From assembly GCF_024213665.1 (NCBI RefSeq), contig NZ_JANAVP010000013.1, positions 62,001-126,000 of the forward strand: a stretch of 64,000 nt of DNA, given 5' to 3'. Within the stretch, counting starts at the first letter, position 1. Each line of letters begins with the position of its first letter. Under the pieces are notes generated by a model, which was not told where the DNA came from, searched no databases, and was given only the letters and a program-made list of their open reading frames with translations. This document shows positions 34,538 to 42,005 of this stretch, piece after piece. The DNA comes from Streptomyces sp. A3M-1-3. Its GTDB lineage: Bacteria > Actinomycetota > Actinomycetes > Streptomycetales > Streptomycetaceae. The position numbers and the translations under genes were made by a program.

Positions 34538-35124
34538 GGCTCTCCTCCCAGACAGTCACGGAGCCGGATCAGGCCGTCGCGCAGCCGCGTCTTCACCGTC
34601 CCCAGAGGCAGAGACAGCGAACGGGCCACCTCCCGGTAGGTCAGGCCCTGGTAGTAGGCCAGGGCAACCGATTCGCGCTGGATTTCGGTGAGGGTGCGCA
34701 AGCAGCGCCGTACCTCCTGCCGCTCCAGGCGCGCCTCGACCTGTTCGGTCACCTCGTCGAAGGGTGTCGTCTGCTCCAGCAGGGCCGCTCTCTGCTCGCG
34801 GTCCCGCAGCGCCTGCGTGGACCGCACGCGATCCACCGCCCGCCGGTGGGCGAGCACCATGACCCATGTCATGGCCTTGCCCCGCTCGCGGCGGAACCGT
34901 CCGGAGGTGCGCCATACCTCGACGAGCACGTCTTGCGTCACTTCCTCGGCCTGCGCCGGATCCCGCAGGATCCGGGACACGAGTCCCATCACAGGTCCGC
35001 TGACCGCGTCGTACACGGGGCCGAAGGCGTCCCGGTCACCTGAAGCGACCCGGGCCATCAGCTCGTCCAGGTCCAGCTCACTCGACTGGCGTCGGGCGTT
35101 GCGTCCGCTGCCGGCGGATGACAC
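34534..35124 (-). CDS. sigK: ECF sigma factor, SigK type
   Basis: This 196-residue sigma factor has region 2 at about 20-90 (DRDAFGPVYDAVSGPVMGLV, QAEEVTQDVLVEVWRTSGRF, ERGKAMTWVMVLAHRRAVDR). Region 4 is at about 130-190 (RESVALAYYQGLTYREVARS, LPLGTVKTRLRDG). I choose the GTG at 35124, with GAGGA 6 nt upstream. An ATG at 35178 would lie at the predicted transcription start. The downstream anti-sigma gene overlaps. A promoter with the SigK-like elements CAATCC and CGAATC lies upstream, suggesting autoregulation. Confidence 0.9.
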   Translation of the reverse strand: MSSAGSGRNARRQSSELDLDELMARVASGDRDAFGPVYDAVSGPVMGLVSRILRDPAQAEEVTQDVLVEVWRTSGRFRRERGKAMTWVMVLAHRRAVDRVRSTQALRDREQRAALLEQTTPFDEVTEQVEARLERQEVRRCLRTLTEIQRESVALAYYQGLTYREVARSLSLPLGTVKTRLRDGLIRLRDCLGGEP

Positions 35125-35187
35125 GCAAGTTCCTCGCTCACCTGTTGTGTCGGCACACTCGGGCGATCTCGCTTCCATGTCATCACT

Positions 35188-35215
35188 GATTCGGAGCTGA
35201 CGCACCTGTGGATTG
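35188..35215 (-). promoter_or_regulatory. Predicted SigK-dependent promoter of sigK-rskA
   Basis: On the minus strand CAATCC (35210-35215), a 16-nt spacer and CGAATC (35188-35193) match the mycobacterial SigK consensus as I recall it (CCATCC, 16-17 nt, CGAATA). The same pair with the same spacing lies before the divergent oxidoreductase gene. Confidence 0.6.
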
Positions 35216-35268
35216 GTCCACACCAAAGCGCGGGCGGGCAACGATCTTCACTTGATCGGGTGATGGCC

Positions 35269-35296
35269 CAATCCGCCGAGCAGGTGGCTCCGAATG
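35269..35296 (+). promoter_or_regulatory. Predicted SigK-dependent promoter of the oxidoreductase-fasciclin unit
   Basis: CAATCC (35269-35274), a 16-nt spacer and CGAATG (35291-35296) repeat the element found before sigK. A start site 7 nt past the -10 falls on the GTG at 35303, predicting a leaderless message. An ATG at 35294 is then inside the -10 and cannot be the start. Confidence 0.6.
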
Positions 35297-35302
35297 GTGA
35301 CT

Positions 35303-36880
35303 GTGAGGATCACCGGAACCACCTTCTTCCGCGGCGCACCGGCCGCGCTCAGTGGCCTGCTCTCCGGCTATGCCGCGCTGGCCGTCGCCGAACTCGTCGC
35401 GGCGGCGGTCCGGCCCGAGGCCGGCCCGGTGACTGCCGTGGGCGGTGCGGCCATCGACCGCACACCCGCAGGGGTCAAGGACTGGGCGATCCGCAACTTC
35501 GGGACCAACGACAAGTTCGTGCTCCAACTCGGCATCGTCATCGTGCTGGGCCTGCCGGCCATGGCGCTCGGGCTGTTGGCGCTGCGCCACCGACGCCTCG
35601 GTGCGGCCGGTGTGCCGGCATTCGGTGTGGTCGGTGCGGGTGCGGCCATGAGCCGGCCGGACGCGACCGGCCTCGTCGACGCACTGCCCTCCCTCGTCGG
35701 CGCCCTGGCCGGGGCGGTCCTCCTGTACGTACTCATCGGCCGGCTCACCGCACAGCCAAGTCCGGCCTCCGAGCCGGGTGCCGAGGCCGGCTGGGACCGC
35801 CGGGGGTTCCTGGTCGCGGCCGGTGCCGCTGCGCTCGCCTCGACCGGCGCCGGCGCCCTGGGGCGCGGCCTGAGTACCTCCCGAGGGCAGGACGCGCTCG
35901 CTTCGCGGGCAGCGGTGACACTGCCGGGCCCGGCTTCTCCCGCCGCTGCGGTGCCGCGCGGTGCGGCCCTGCGTATCCCCGGGATCAGCCCGTTCGTGAC
36001 ACCGAACAGGACCTTCTACCGCGTGGACACGGCGCTTGTCGTCCCGAAGGTCGACGCGATGCGCTGGCGGCTGCGGATTCACGGAAAGGGCGTCACCCGT
36101 CCGCGGACGCTCACGTTCCAGAACCTGCTGGAGCGGGAGCTGATCGAGCGGGACATCACCTTGACCTGTGTATCCAACGAGGTCGGCGGACCGTACGTGG
36201 GCAACGCCCGGTGGATCGGTGTACGGCTGGCCGACGTGCTGCGCGACGCCGGTGTGAAGCCGCCGTCGAAGGGCGGTCCCGCCGACCAGTTGGTGGCCCG
36301 CTCGGTGGACGGCATGACACTCGGCACCCCCGTCGAAGCCGTCATGGACGGCCGCGACGCGATGCTCGCGGTCGGCATGAACGGTGAGCCGCTGCCGCTC
36401 GACCACGGCTTCCCGGTGCGGATGCTCGTACCCGGGCTGTACGGATACGTCTCGGCCTGCAAGTGGATCGAGGACATCGAGCTCACCACGTTCGACGACT
36501 TCGACCCGTACTGGGTGAAGCGCGACTGGGCGCGCGAGGCACCGGTCAAGACCCAGTCCCGTATCGACACGCCCAAGCCGTTCGCCCGGCCCAAGCCGGG
36601 GACCGTCATGGTCGCCGGCGTGGCTTGGGCCCAGCGCCGTGGCATCGACCGGGTCGAAGTCCGCGTCGACGACGGGCCCTGGAAGCAGGCCGACCTGGCG
36701 GCGGAAGCCACCACCGACACCTGGCGCCAGTGGTCCTTCCCCTGGGAGGCAACGCCCGGCGGACACACCCTCACCGTCCGTGCGACCGACCGGACCGGCC
36801 GGCCGCAGACCGACAAGCGCGCTCGCCCCATCCCCGACGGAGCGAGCGGATGGCACTCGGTGGTGGTCACCGTCGACTGA
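35303..36880 (+). CDS. Membrane molybdopterin oxidoreductase, sulfite-oxidase family
   Basis: This 525-residue protein has four N-terminal helices over about 12-148. An RRGFL twin-arginine-like motif (166-170) and a fifth helix follow. An extracytoplasmic sulfite-oxidase-type domain contains the molybdenum-ligand Cys289 in TLTCVSNEVGG, VRMLVPGLYGYVSACKWIED and DDFDPYWVKRDWAREAP. A C-terminal dimerisation domain (from about 420; VEVRVDDGPWKQADL) completes it. It resembles protein-methionine-sulfoxide or sulfite-type oxidoreductases, but the substrate is unknown. A predicted SigK promoter precedes it. I choose the GTG at 35303 because that is the predicted first base of a leaderless transcript. 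Confidence 0.87.
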   Translation: MRITGTTFFRGAPAALSGLLSGYAALAVAELVAAAVRPEAGPVTAVGGAAIDRTPAGVKDWAIRNFGTNDKFVLQLGIVIVLGLPAMALGLLALRHRRLGAAGVPAFGVVGAGAAMSRPDATGLVDALPSLVGALAGAVLLYVLIGRLTAQPSPASEPGAEAGWDRRGFLVAAGAAALASTGAGALGRGLSTSRGQDALASRAAVTLPGPASPAAAVPRGAALRIPGISPFVTPNRTFYRVDTALVVPKVDAMRWRLRIHGKGVTRPRTLTFQNLLERELIERDITLTCVSNEVGGPYVGNARWIGVRLADVLRDAGVKPPSKGGPADQLVARSVDGMTLGTPVEAVMDGRDAMLAVGMNGEPLPLDHGFPVRMLVPGLYGYVSACKWIEDIELTTFDDFDPYWVKRDWAREAPVKTQSRIDTPKPFARPKPGTVMVAGVAWAQRRGIDRVEVRVDDGPWKQADLAAEATTDTWRQWSFPWEATPGGHTLTVRATDRTGRPQTDKRARPIPDGASGWHSVVVTVD

Positions 36881-36941
36881 CACGCCGCTCCACCACGATG
36901 CCCAATCCCAGTTCAGCACGACCAATTCAAGGAGAACCGTC

Positions 36942-37592
36942 ATGAACGCCCTTCGCATCCGCCGGGCCGCCGTCGCCATGGCAGCCGCCGCTGTGCTGCC
37001 GCTGGCTCTGACCGCCTGCTCGGACGACAGCTCCGACTCCGGCTCCGACAGCGCGGCCGGCAGCACGGAGTCCGCCCCGGCGGAGACCACCCCCGGCACG
37101 GACGACGCCGCTGCCACGGACAAGCCGTTCGGTCCGGCGTGTGCGTCGGTACCCCAGGACGGGGCCGGCAGCTTCGACGGCATGGCCAAGGACCCCGTCG
37201 CGACTGCCGCGTCGAACAACCCGGCACTGTCCACCCTGGTCACCGCGGTCAAGCAGGCCGGGCTGGTCGACACCCTCAACAATGCCCAGAACATCACGGT
37301 GTTCGCGCCGACCAATGACGCCTTCGCCAAGATCCCCAAGGCTGACCTCGACAAGGTCCTCGCCGACAAGGACATGCTCACCAAGATCCTCACCTACCAC
37401 GTGGTGGGCGAGAAGCTCACCCCGAAGCAGCTCGAGAGCGGCTCCTACGAGACGCTCCAGAAGGGCATGCTGACCGCCTCCGGCTCGGGCGAGGCGTACA
37501 AGGTCAACGACACGTCGAACGTGGTCTGCGGCAACGTCCCCACCGCCAACGCCACCGTCTACATCGTCGACACCGTCCTCATGCCGAAGTAG
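36942..37592 (+). CDS. Fasciclin-domain lipoprotein (MPT70/MPT83-like)
   Basis: This 216-residue secreted lipoprotein has lipobox Cys26 (LALTACSDD). A Ser/Asp/Glu/Thr-rich linker runs to about 60, and one FAS1 domain spans about 80-216 (LSTLVTAVKQAGLVDTLNNA, NITVFAPTNDAFAKIP, ILTYHVVGEKL, ANATVYIVDTVLMPK). AAGGAG lies upstream of the ATG. It is 61 bp past the oxidoreductase gene. In Mycobacterium tuberculosis the fasciclin proteins MPT70 and MPT83 are the main SigK targets, so the pairing here is a conserved module. Confidence 0.92.
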   Translation: MNALRIRRAAVAMAAAAVLPLALTACSDDSSDSGSDSAAGSTESAPAETTPGTDDAAATDKPFGPACASVPQDGAGSFDGMAKDPVATAASNNPALSTLVTAVKQAGLVDTLNNAQNITVFAPTNDAFAKIPKADLDKVLADKDMLTKILTYHVVGEKLTPKQLESGSYETLQKGMLTASGSGEAYKVNDTSNVVCGNVPTANATVYIVDTVLMPK

Positions 37593-37630
37593 CACGTCCG
37601 AGGTGTCGGAGGTACTGAAGTAGCACCGCA

Positions 37631-37670
37631 GAGGTGGGGTCCCGGGACTGATGTCCCGGGACCCCACCTC
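37631..37670. terminator. Strong hairpin terminator
   Basis: GAGGTGGGGTCCCGGGAC (37631-37648) and its exact complement (37653-37670) form an 18-bp stem with a TGAT loop between the fasciclin gene and the convergent His/Trp-rich protein gene. It should end both transcripts. Confidence 0.9.
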
Positions 37671-37694
37671 TGGTTCGCGAGGCGGCTGCTGCGC

Positions 37695-38096
37695 TCACCT
37701 GTGGTGGCAGTCCCAGTGGCCCTTCACCCAGTGATGGTCCCAGTGGCCGGGAACGTAGACGTACTTCCAGTGGCCCTTCCACTTGCCGTCATGGTCCCAG
37801 TAGCCGTGGTGCCACTTGCCGTGGCGGTCGTAGTAGCCGTGGTGCCACGACTTGTGGTCGTCGTGGTGAGTCTTGACCCAGTTCCTCTCCCAGTGGCCCT
37901 TGACCCACTTCTTCTCCCAGTGCCCCTTGTCCCAGTGGCACCGGCCGTCGTGGTCGCCGGTGACGTACGCGGTCGCGGACGTGGGCGCCGGAGCGGCGGT
38001 AGCCGTACCGGCGGCGCCCAGAGCGGCACCCCCGGCCAGCAGACCCGTCGCGGCGGCGCCTGCCACCAGGCGGCGAACTCGGATGGGAACGGTCAT
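37695..38096 (-). CDS. Secreted His/Trp-rich repeat protein
   Basis: This 133-residue protein has a Sec signal peptide of about 35 residues (VAGAAATGLLAGGAALGAAG, AxA near TATAAPA). The mature 95 or so residues contain about 20 His and 13 Trp in short GHW-x-x-x-W-V-K and WHHGYYD/WHHGYWD units, with two cysteines (53 and 130) bracketing the repeats. The composition suggests divalent-metal binding (Cu, Zn or Ni) at the cell surface, but I know no named family. AGGTGTG precedes the ATG. It is convergent with the fasciclin gene. Confidence 0.8.
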   Translation of the reverse strand: MTVPIRVRRLVAGAAATGLLAGGAALGAAGTATAAPAPTSATAYVTGDHDGRCHWDKGHWEKKWVKGHWERNWVKTHHDDHKSWHHGYYDRHGKWHHGYWDHDGKWKGHWKYVYVPGHWDHHWVKGHWDCHHR

Positions 38097-38235
38097 CAGT
38101 CACACCTCCTCGATTCCGATCGGGCGTACGCGCACCGGTGGTACCCCGCATTCAGGCCGAGATCCCTTCACCCGGCCTTCTCGGATCCGGCGCCGATGCG
38201 CGTACGGCTTCACACGGGTGGTTCGGAGCAGGCCC

Positions 38236-39154
38236 TTACCCCGGATTGGAGCAAAGCGGAAAAGCATGAAAAGTACCTTGTGGTGAGGGGTGGTTACTGA
38301 ACCGCTCGGCGGAGGCAAGACTGCCTGCTCCGGCGAACACGGCCACGCCGACCGCGATCCCGAAGACGCCCCCGAGCTCACGCATCATGCTGTTGATACC
38401 GGCCGCCTTGCCGATCTCCTCGCGCGCCACGGATCCGACGACCGAGGTCTGGACCGCCGGGATCGCCATGGAGACGCCGCAGCCGGCGACAACCAGCGGC
38501 GCGATCATGGAGCCGTAGGGCAGATCGGGCCGCGCGATCAGCGCGATCCAGCCCATGCCGACCGCCTGCAGGAAGAGCCCTCCGGCCAGGAACGGCCGCT
38601 CGCCGAACCGGTCGGCCAGCGCGCCGGCGACAGGCGCGCAGAAGAACAGGGTGACCGTCCAGGGCAGCAGCCGGAGCCCCGCGTCGAGCGGCCCGTAGCC
38701 GAGCACGCTCTGGACGGCAGGCCACCCCCAGCCCGGCGACGCCTTCCAGCACCCCGATCGCCACGCCTCTGCGCTCCGGCGGGAAGGCCGAGCTCACCAG
38801 CGCCAGGGCCAGCGTCATGACCAGCGCGGCACCGACACCCTGCACGGCGCGGGCCACGATGAGCGCCTCCACACTGCCCGCCAGCGCGCATGCCGCCGAC
38901 GCGGTGACGAAGAGCCCCAGCCCGGCGGCGAACATGCGACGTCGGCCGAACCGGTCGCCGAGCGCCGCCGCCGTCATCAGCAGCACGGCGAAACTCAAGT
39001 TGTACGCGTTGACCGTCCACTCCAGGTCCTCGATCGAGGAGCCCAGGTCCAGCCGGATGGTGTGCAGCGCGGTCGATACCACCGGGGTGTCCAGCGCCGC
39101 CATCAGGGAAGCCACGGAGGCCAGGGCGAGGACCCGTGCCCTCGCGGCCGCCAC
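38236..39154 (-). pseudogene. Broken MFS drug transporter (DHA2/EmrB type)
   Basis: The N-terminal five or six helices are readable from 39154 (SVASLMAALDTPVVSTALHT, LEWTVNAYNLSFAVLLMTAA, LGDRFGRRRMFAAGLG). Near 38735, in GVLEGVAGLGVA, the frame jumps to QSVLGYGPLDAGLRLLPWTV. About 150-180 residues that belong between these points are missing. The second part ends at AGSLASAERF, about 60 residues before a normal end. An internal deletion with frameshift plus 3' truncation makes this non-functional. Confidence 0.7.
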
Positions 39155-39174
39155 CGGCTCCTGCGGCGGCGCCG

Positions 39175-39537
39175 ACCCTGCCCTGACCTTCCGCCGCCGG
39201 GCCGGCCGGCTGCTCAGCGCCTGTGGCGAACAGGGCCCCGGCGACCGCCTCATCGCCGTCGCCGACTGCCCGCTGAGCGCCGACCTCATGGCCCGCACCG
39301 GCGCCCTGGAGATCACCGTCCACGGATGGGATGTCGCACAGGCCTGCGGGCACCCCCGGCCGATCCCGCCCCCGCTCGCCGCCGGTCTGCTGCCCGTCGG
39401 CCGGCTGCTGGTCACCGAAGCAGAGCGGCGCATCGCCTTCGCGCCCGCGATCGCCCTGCCCTCGTCGGCCTGCCCCGGCGACCGCCTTGTCGCCTTCCTC
39501 GGCCGCGATCCACGGGCCTGCTCCCCGGCCGGCTGAA
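39175..39537 (+). pseudogene. C-terminal remnant of a TIGR03086/mycothiol-dependent maleylpyruvate isomerase-like protein
   Basis: The frame reads SADLMARTGALEITVHGWDV, then GHPRPIPPPLAAGLLPVGRL, then CPGDRLVAFLGRDP and a stop. This is the typical end of TIGR03086-type DinB-like proteins. The four-helix metal-binding N-terminal domain is absent, because sequence upstream of about 39170 belongs to the opposite-strand MFS pseudogene. Confidence 0.6.
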
Positions 39538-39725
39538 AGGCGAGCCCACCGCTCCGTCCGGACCGGGTAGAGGGAGGGAGGTGCACGGCGCGAGTTTCGG
39601 TTCCTCACAACGCGGAAGTGGCGGTCCGCGTCGTAGAGGAGGGCGTACCCCGTGAAGAAATGCATGGTCTTCGCCGGTACGGGTAGACGGGCCGCCGACC
39701 CGAGCCCGACACCAGGAGAGACAGC

Positions 39726-39884
39726 GTGGCAGCGAACCCGCCCATATACGACCAGCTGGTCCAGGAGCACGGCGACGTCGTCAAGGAGGCCCGCGACGCC
39801 GCCCATCAGACGCAGCGGCAAGCCGAAAACGTGCTGGACTGGAGTGGCCTGCGGCCACCGCCGCCTCGCGACGAGAGGCGATGA
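39726..39884 (+). CDS. Small conserved-looking protein, 52 residues
   Basis: A GTG-initiated gene with AGGAGAGAC 3-12 nt upstream encodes 52 residues beginning MAANPPIYDQLVQEHGDVVK and ending LRPPPPRDERR. It is a charged, mostly helical peptide without signal or membrane segment. Codon third positions are GC-rich as in real genes of the window. I do not recognise a named family. Its stop abuts the stop of the convergent XRE gene. Confidence 0.55.
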   Translation: MAANPPIYDQLVQEHGDVVKEARDAAHQTQRQAENVLDWSGLRPPPPRDERR

Positions 39885-40829
39885 TCAGGCGGCAGGGCCG
39901 ATCAGGAAGACCTGGCCGCCCTTTCCCACGCACCGCTCCATCACTGCCTCGGTGCCCTCGGACGTGTCCGACCCCTTGATGCCCACGCAGCCCTGTCCGT
40001 CGACGCGGAGCACGTACCGGCCGCTTCCGTTGCCTGCGTGCGGTTCGATGTGGAAACGGCTGCCGTCCTCACAGGCGTCCATCGGTTCCAGCAGCCCCGC
40101 GCCCGGCTCGCCCGTCAGGGCCTTCAGGCAGCCCTTGCCGTAGTCGGGGTGGTGCCATTGGATGCGGTACATGTCCCCGCCCACCGGCTCCAGCATGGTG
40201 TTCTGCGGTGCCACGCTGCCGCACGGCCGCTGCACGGCGACGAGCGGGGTGTACCGCCGGTCCTTGACCCGTCCGTCGGTCAGGCACAGCCGGGGTTCCG
40301 TGACGGGACGGATGCGTACCCAGCCGCTCGGCGGCGGAACCCAGGCACCGGACGGCGTCGACCGCCCGCCGGTAACGGCCCGTTCCTGCTCCGCCGGTGC
40401 GTCGGTCGAGGGGGACACCCAGGCCGTGGCGGCGGCCAGGATCGCGACGGCCGCCACCACGACAAGCAGAGCGGGAACCCTGCCGGGCCCTCTGAGGAAC
40501 GCCGGACGACGGGCCGGCCCCGTCTGCGCCACCTCGTCAGCCTGCTGCCCGGCAAGTGCCTCCCGCGCCGCCAGCCACACCGAGACCCGTTCGCCGTCTC
40601 CGCAGGCGTTCACGAAGGCGGCCAGCAACTCCGGACGCGGCAGCGTCGTGCCGCCCAGCACGGAAGCGACGGTACTGCGGGGCAGTACCTCACCCCGGTC
40701 GGCGGCCCGCTGTTCGAGCCGGCGGTAGGTCAGTCCGGCGGCGCGCTTCAGTTCCCGCATCAGCGCCACGAACTCGGCCCCGTCCCGCGCCTGCTCCGGA
40801 TCCAGGTTCCCGGTGGTCTCCGTCTCCAT
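39885..40829 (-). CDS. Membrane-anchored XRE-family regulator with Cys-rich extracellular domain
   Basis: This 314-residue protein has three parts. A helix-turn-helix domain spans about 18-90 (MRELKRAAGLTYRRLEQRA, LPRSTVASVLGG). One transmembrane helix lies at about 118-138. An outside domain covers 140-314 and carries six cysteines (182, 203, 234, 253, 281, 300), probably three disulfides. The outside part has a repeated pattern ending GCVGIKGSD and QVFLIGP that is reminiscent of a ricin-type beta-trefoil. It could pass an external signal straight to DNA. It is divergent from the Cys-rich peptide operon, with repeats between them. Confidence 0.8.
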   Translation of the reverse strand: METETTGNLDPEQARDGAEFVALMRELKRAAGLTYRRLEQRAADRGEVLPRSTVASVLGGTTLPRPELLAAFVNACGDGERVSVWLAAREALAGQQADEVAQTGPARRPAFLRGPGRVPALLVVVAAVAILAAATAWVSPSTDAPAEQERAVTGGRSTPSGAWVPPPSGWVRIRPVTEPRLCLTDGRVKDRRYTPLVAVQRPCGSVAPQNTMLEPVGGDMYRIQWHHPDYGKGCLKALTGEPGAGLLEPMDACEDGSRFHIEPHAGNGSGRYVLRVDGQGCVGIKGSDTSEGTEAVMERCVGKGGQVFLIGPAA

Positions 40830-41010
40830 GCACCAGATGCTCTTGAGCGTGGCGCCCCCACGGCTATAGCGGATTCCGCCATACCCCCGGGGGGCCGACG
40901 GCTTGTCCGAACCTCGTCGTGCGCACCGCGGACAGCCTCCCGCCGGCAGCCCCGCTGTCCCCCTGCGACCTGGGCGAATCCGCGTCGGCGGCTGTCCGGC
41001 GCCCCGGCCC

Positions 41011-41071
41011 GGACCGTTCGGGACCGCTCAGGACTTGTCCAGGACTGTCCGGGACCGTCCGGGACACCCAG
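41011..41071. repeat. Six helically phased GGAC repeats upstream of the peptide operon
   Basis: Repeats starting at 41011, 41021, 41031, 41042, 41052 and 41062 follow the pattern GGACyGtyCg. They have a period of 10 bp (one step of 11), so each copy faces the same side of the helix. Several copies are themselves inverted repeats (GGAC-GTCC). They lie 86-146 bp before the Cys-rich peptide start and 182 bp from the XRE start. I take the array to be a binding site for a multimeric regulator. Confidence 0.6.
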
Positions 41072-41156
41072 GAAGGCTGACACGTCTCCCACCGATCCCG
41101 CAGGTTGGTCCCGGCACCCGACCGGGTGCTCTCGCGAAGACGACAGGAGTGTCGAG

Positions 41157-41348
41157 ATGCTCAAGAAGCTGGAAGCGATGGGAGCCGGTCTGCTCGAGCG
41201 GTTCGTCCCCAGGATCGACGCGTCGGCGGGATCGGCCGCGTGTGGCTGGAAGAGCTTCCCCGCGTGCTGGCAGTGCCCCAACAACCGCCCCTGCAAGGCG
41301 TACTGCTGCGACGGGCACGGCTGCTCCAACCCGGTGCAGTGCCAGTAG
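41157..41348 (+). CDS. Cysteine-rich peptide precursor (8 Cys)
   Basis: This is a 63-residue precursor. The N-terminal 20 or so residues (MLKKLEAMGAGLLERFVPRI) form an amphipathic helix with no hydrophobic signal core. They are followed by DASAGSA, which offers AxA-type cleavage sites around residue 24. The remaining about 39 residues hold eight cysteines (29, 37, 40, 46, 50, 51, 56, 62) plus Trp, Tyr and Phe, consistent with four disulfides. AGGAGTGTC precedes the ATG. The next four genes encode MauE-like and TlpA-like proteins, an ABC exporter and a signal peptidase. Toxin, bacteriocin, signal or cofactor-bearing peptide are all possible. Confidence 0.75.
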   Translation: MLKKLEAMGAGLLERFVPRIDASAGSAACGWKSFPACWQCPNNRPCKAYCCDGHGCSNPVQCQ

Positions 41349-41444
41349 CTTCCGCGCGCACCGGCCCATGACGGACGCGGCGCCGGGCAGCCGGTTCACG
41401 GCGTGTCCGGCGCCGCACCACCGCACACACACCGAGGAGGTGTG

Positions 41445-41984
41445 ATGCCGTACCTGGCCATCGGGATCCGCTGTCTGCTGGGCGCGATATTCCTGGCGTC
41501 GTCGGTCAGCAAAGTAGCAGGACGAGGATCTTTCGGGGCCTTCGTCACGTCGGTCCATGCGCTGCGCATCACGCGGCCGGAGCGGGCCCGGCCGGTGGCG
41601 GTGGGTGTACTGCTGGCCGAGTTCGCGGTACCCGTCCTGCTGTTCGCTCCGCTGCCCGCCCCAGCCGTCCCGGCCGGACTGGTGGCTGCCGCAGGGCTGT
41701 TGAGCGTCTTCGCGGCCGGCATCGTACGGGCGCTGCAGCGCGGGACCGCTGCCCCGTGCCGATGCTTCGGGACCGCCACCGTCCCGCTGGGCATCCGGCA
41801 CGTCGTACGCAACGCCGTCCTCGCGGCGGCGGCCGTGGTCGGCGTCCTCGCCGCCTTCCGTCCCGGACCCGTGCACCCCGGCGGCGTGGCGACGGCCGTC
41901 CTCGCCGGGCTGGCCCTGGGGGCCCTGGTGGCCACGCTGGACTACATCGCCGAGCTCTTCCGGCCCGTCCGCGCACTCCGCTGA
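41445..41984 (+). CDS. MauE/DoxX-like membrane protein
   Basis: This 179-residue protein has four hydrophobic helices (about 4-22, 50-72, 76-98, 122-145) and a fifth near 150-165. It shows the MauE-family signature PCRCFG with Cys105 and Cys107, preceded by SSVSKVAGRGSFGAFVTSV. In methylamine dehydrogenase biogenesis MauE works with MauD to fold the small subunit, which has six disulfides. Here it probably passes electrons across the membrane to or from the TlpA-like partner. GGAGG lies upstream of the ATG at 41445. Confidence 0.85.
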   Translation: MPYLAIGIRCLLGAIFLASSVSKVAGRGSFGAFVTSVHALRITRPERARPVAVGVLLAEFAVPVLLFAPLPAPAVPAGLVAAAGLLSVFAAGIVRALQRGTAAPCRCFGTATVPLGIRHVVRNAVLAAAAVVGVLAAFRPGPVHPGGVATAVLAGLALGALVATLDYIAELFRPVRALR

Positions 41985-42005
41985 TGACAACCAACAGGAG
42001 ACCGC

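Noticed and set aside
36903..36930. CAATCC followed by CAATTC upstream of the fasciclin gene as another SigK promoter
   Set aside because: The spacer is 14 nt, not 16, the -10 differs from CGAAT, and the predicted start would fall in the ribosome site. Readthrough from the upstream promoter is simpler.
39885..40829. XRE protein as a phage repressor
   Set aside because: It has a membrane helix and an extracellular domain, and there are no integrase, structural or lysis genes around it.
41157..41348. Cys-rich peptide as lanthipeptide, thiopeptide or lasso precursor
   Set aside because: No LanB/C/M, YcaO, radical SAM or asparagine-synthetase-like gene is nearby. The partners are thiol-disulfide proteins.
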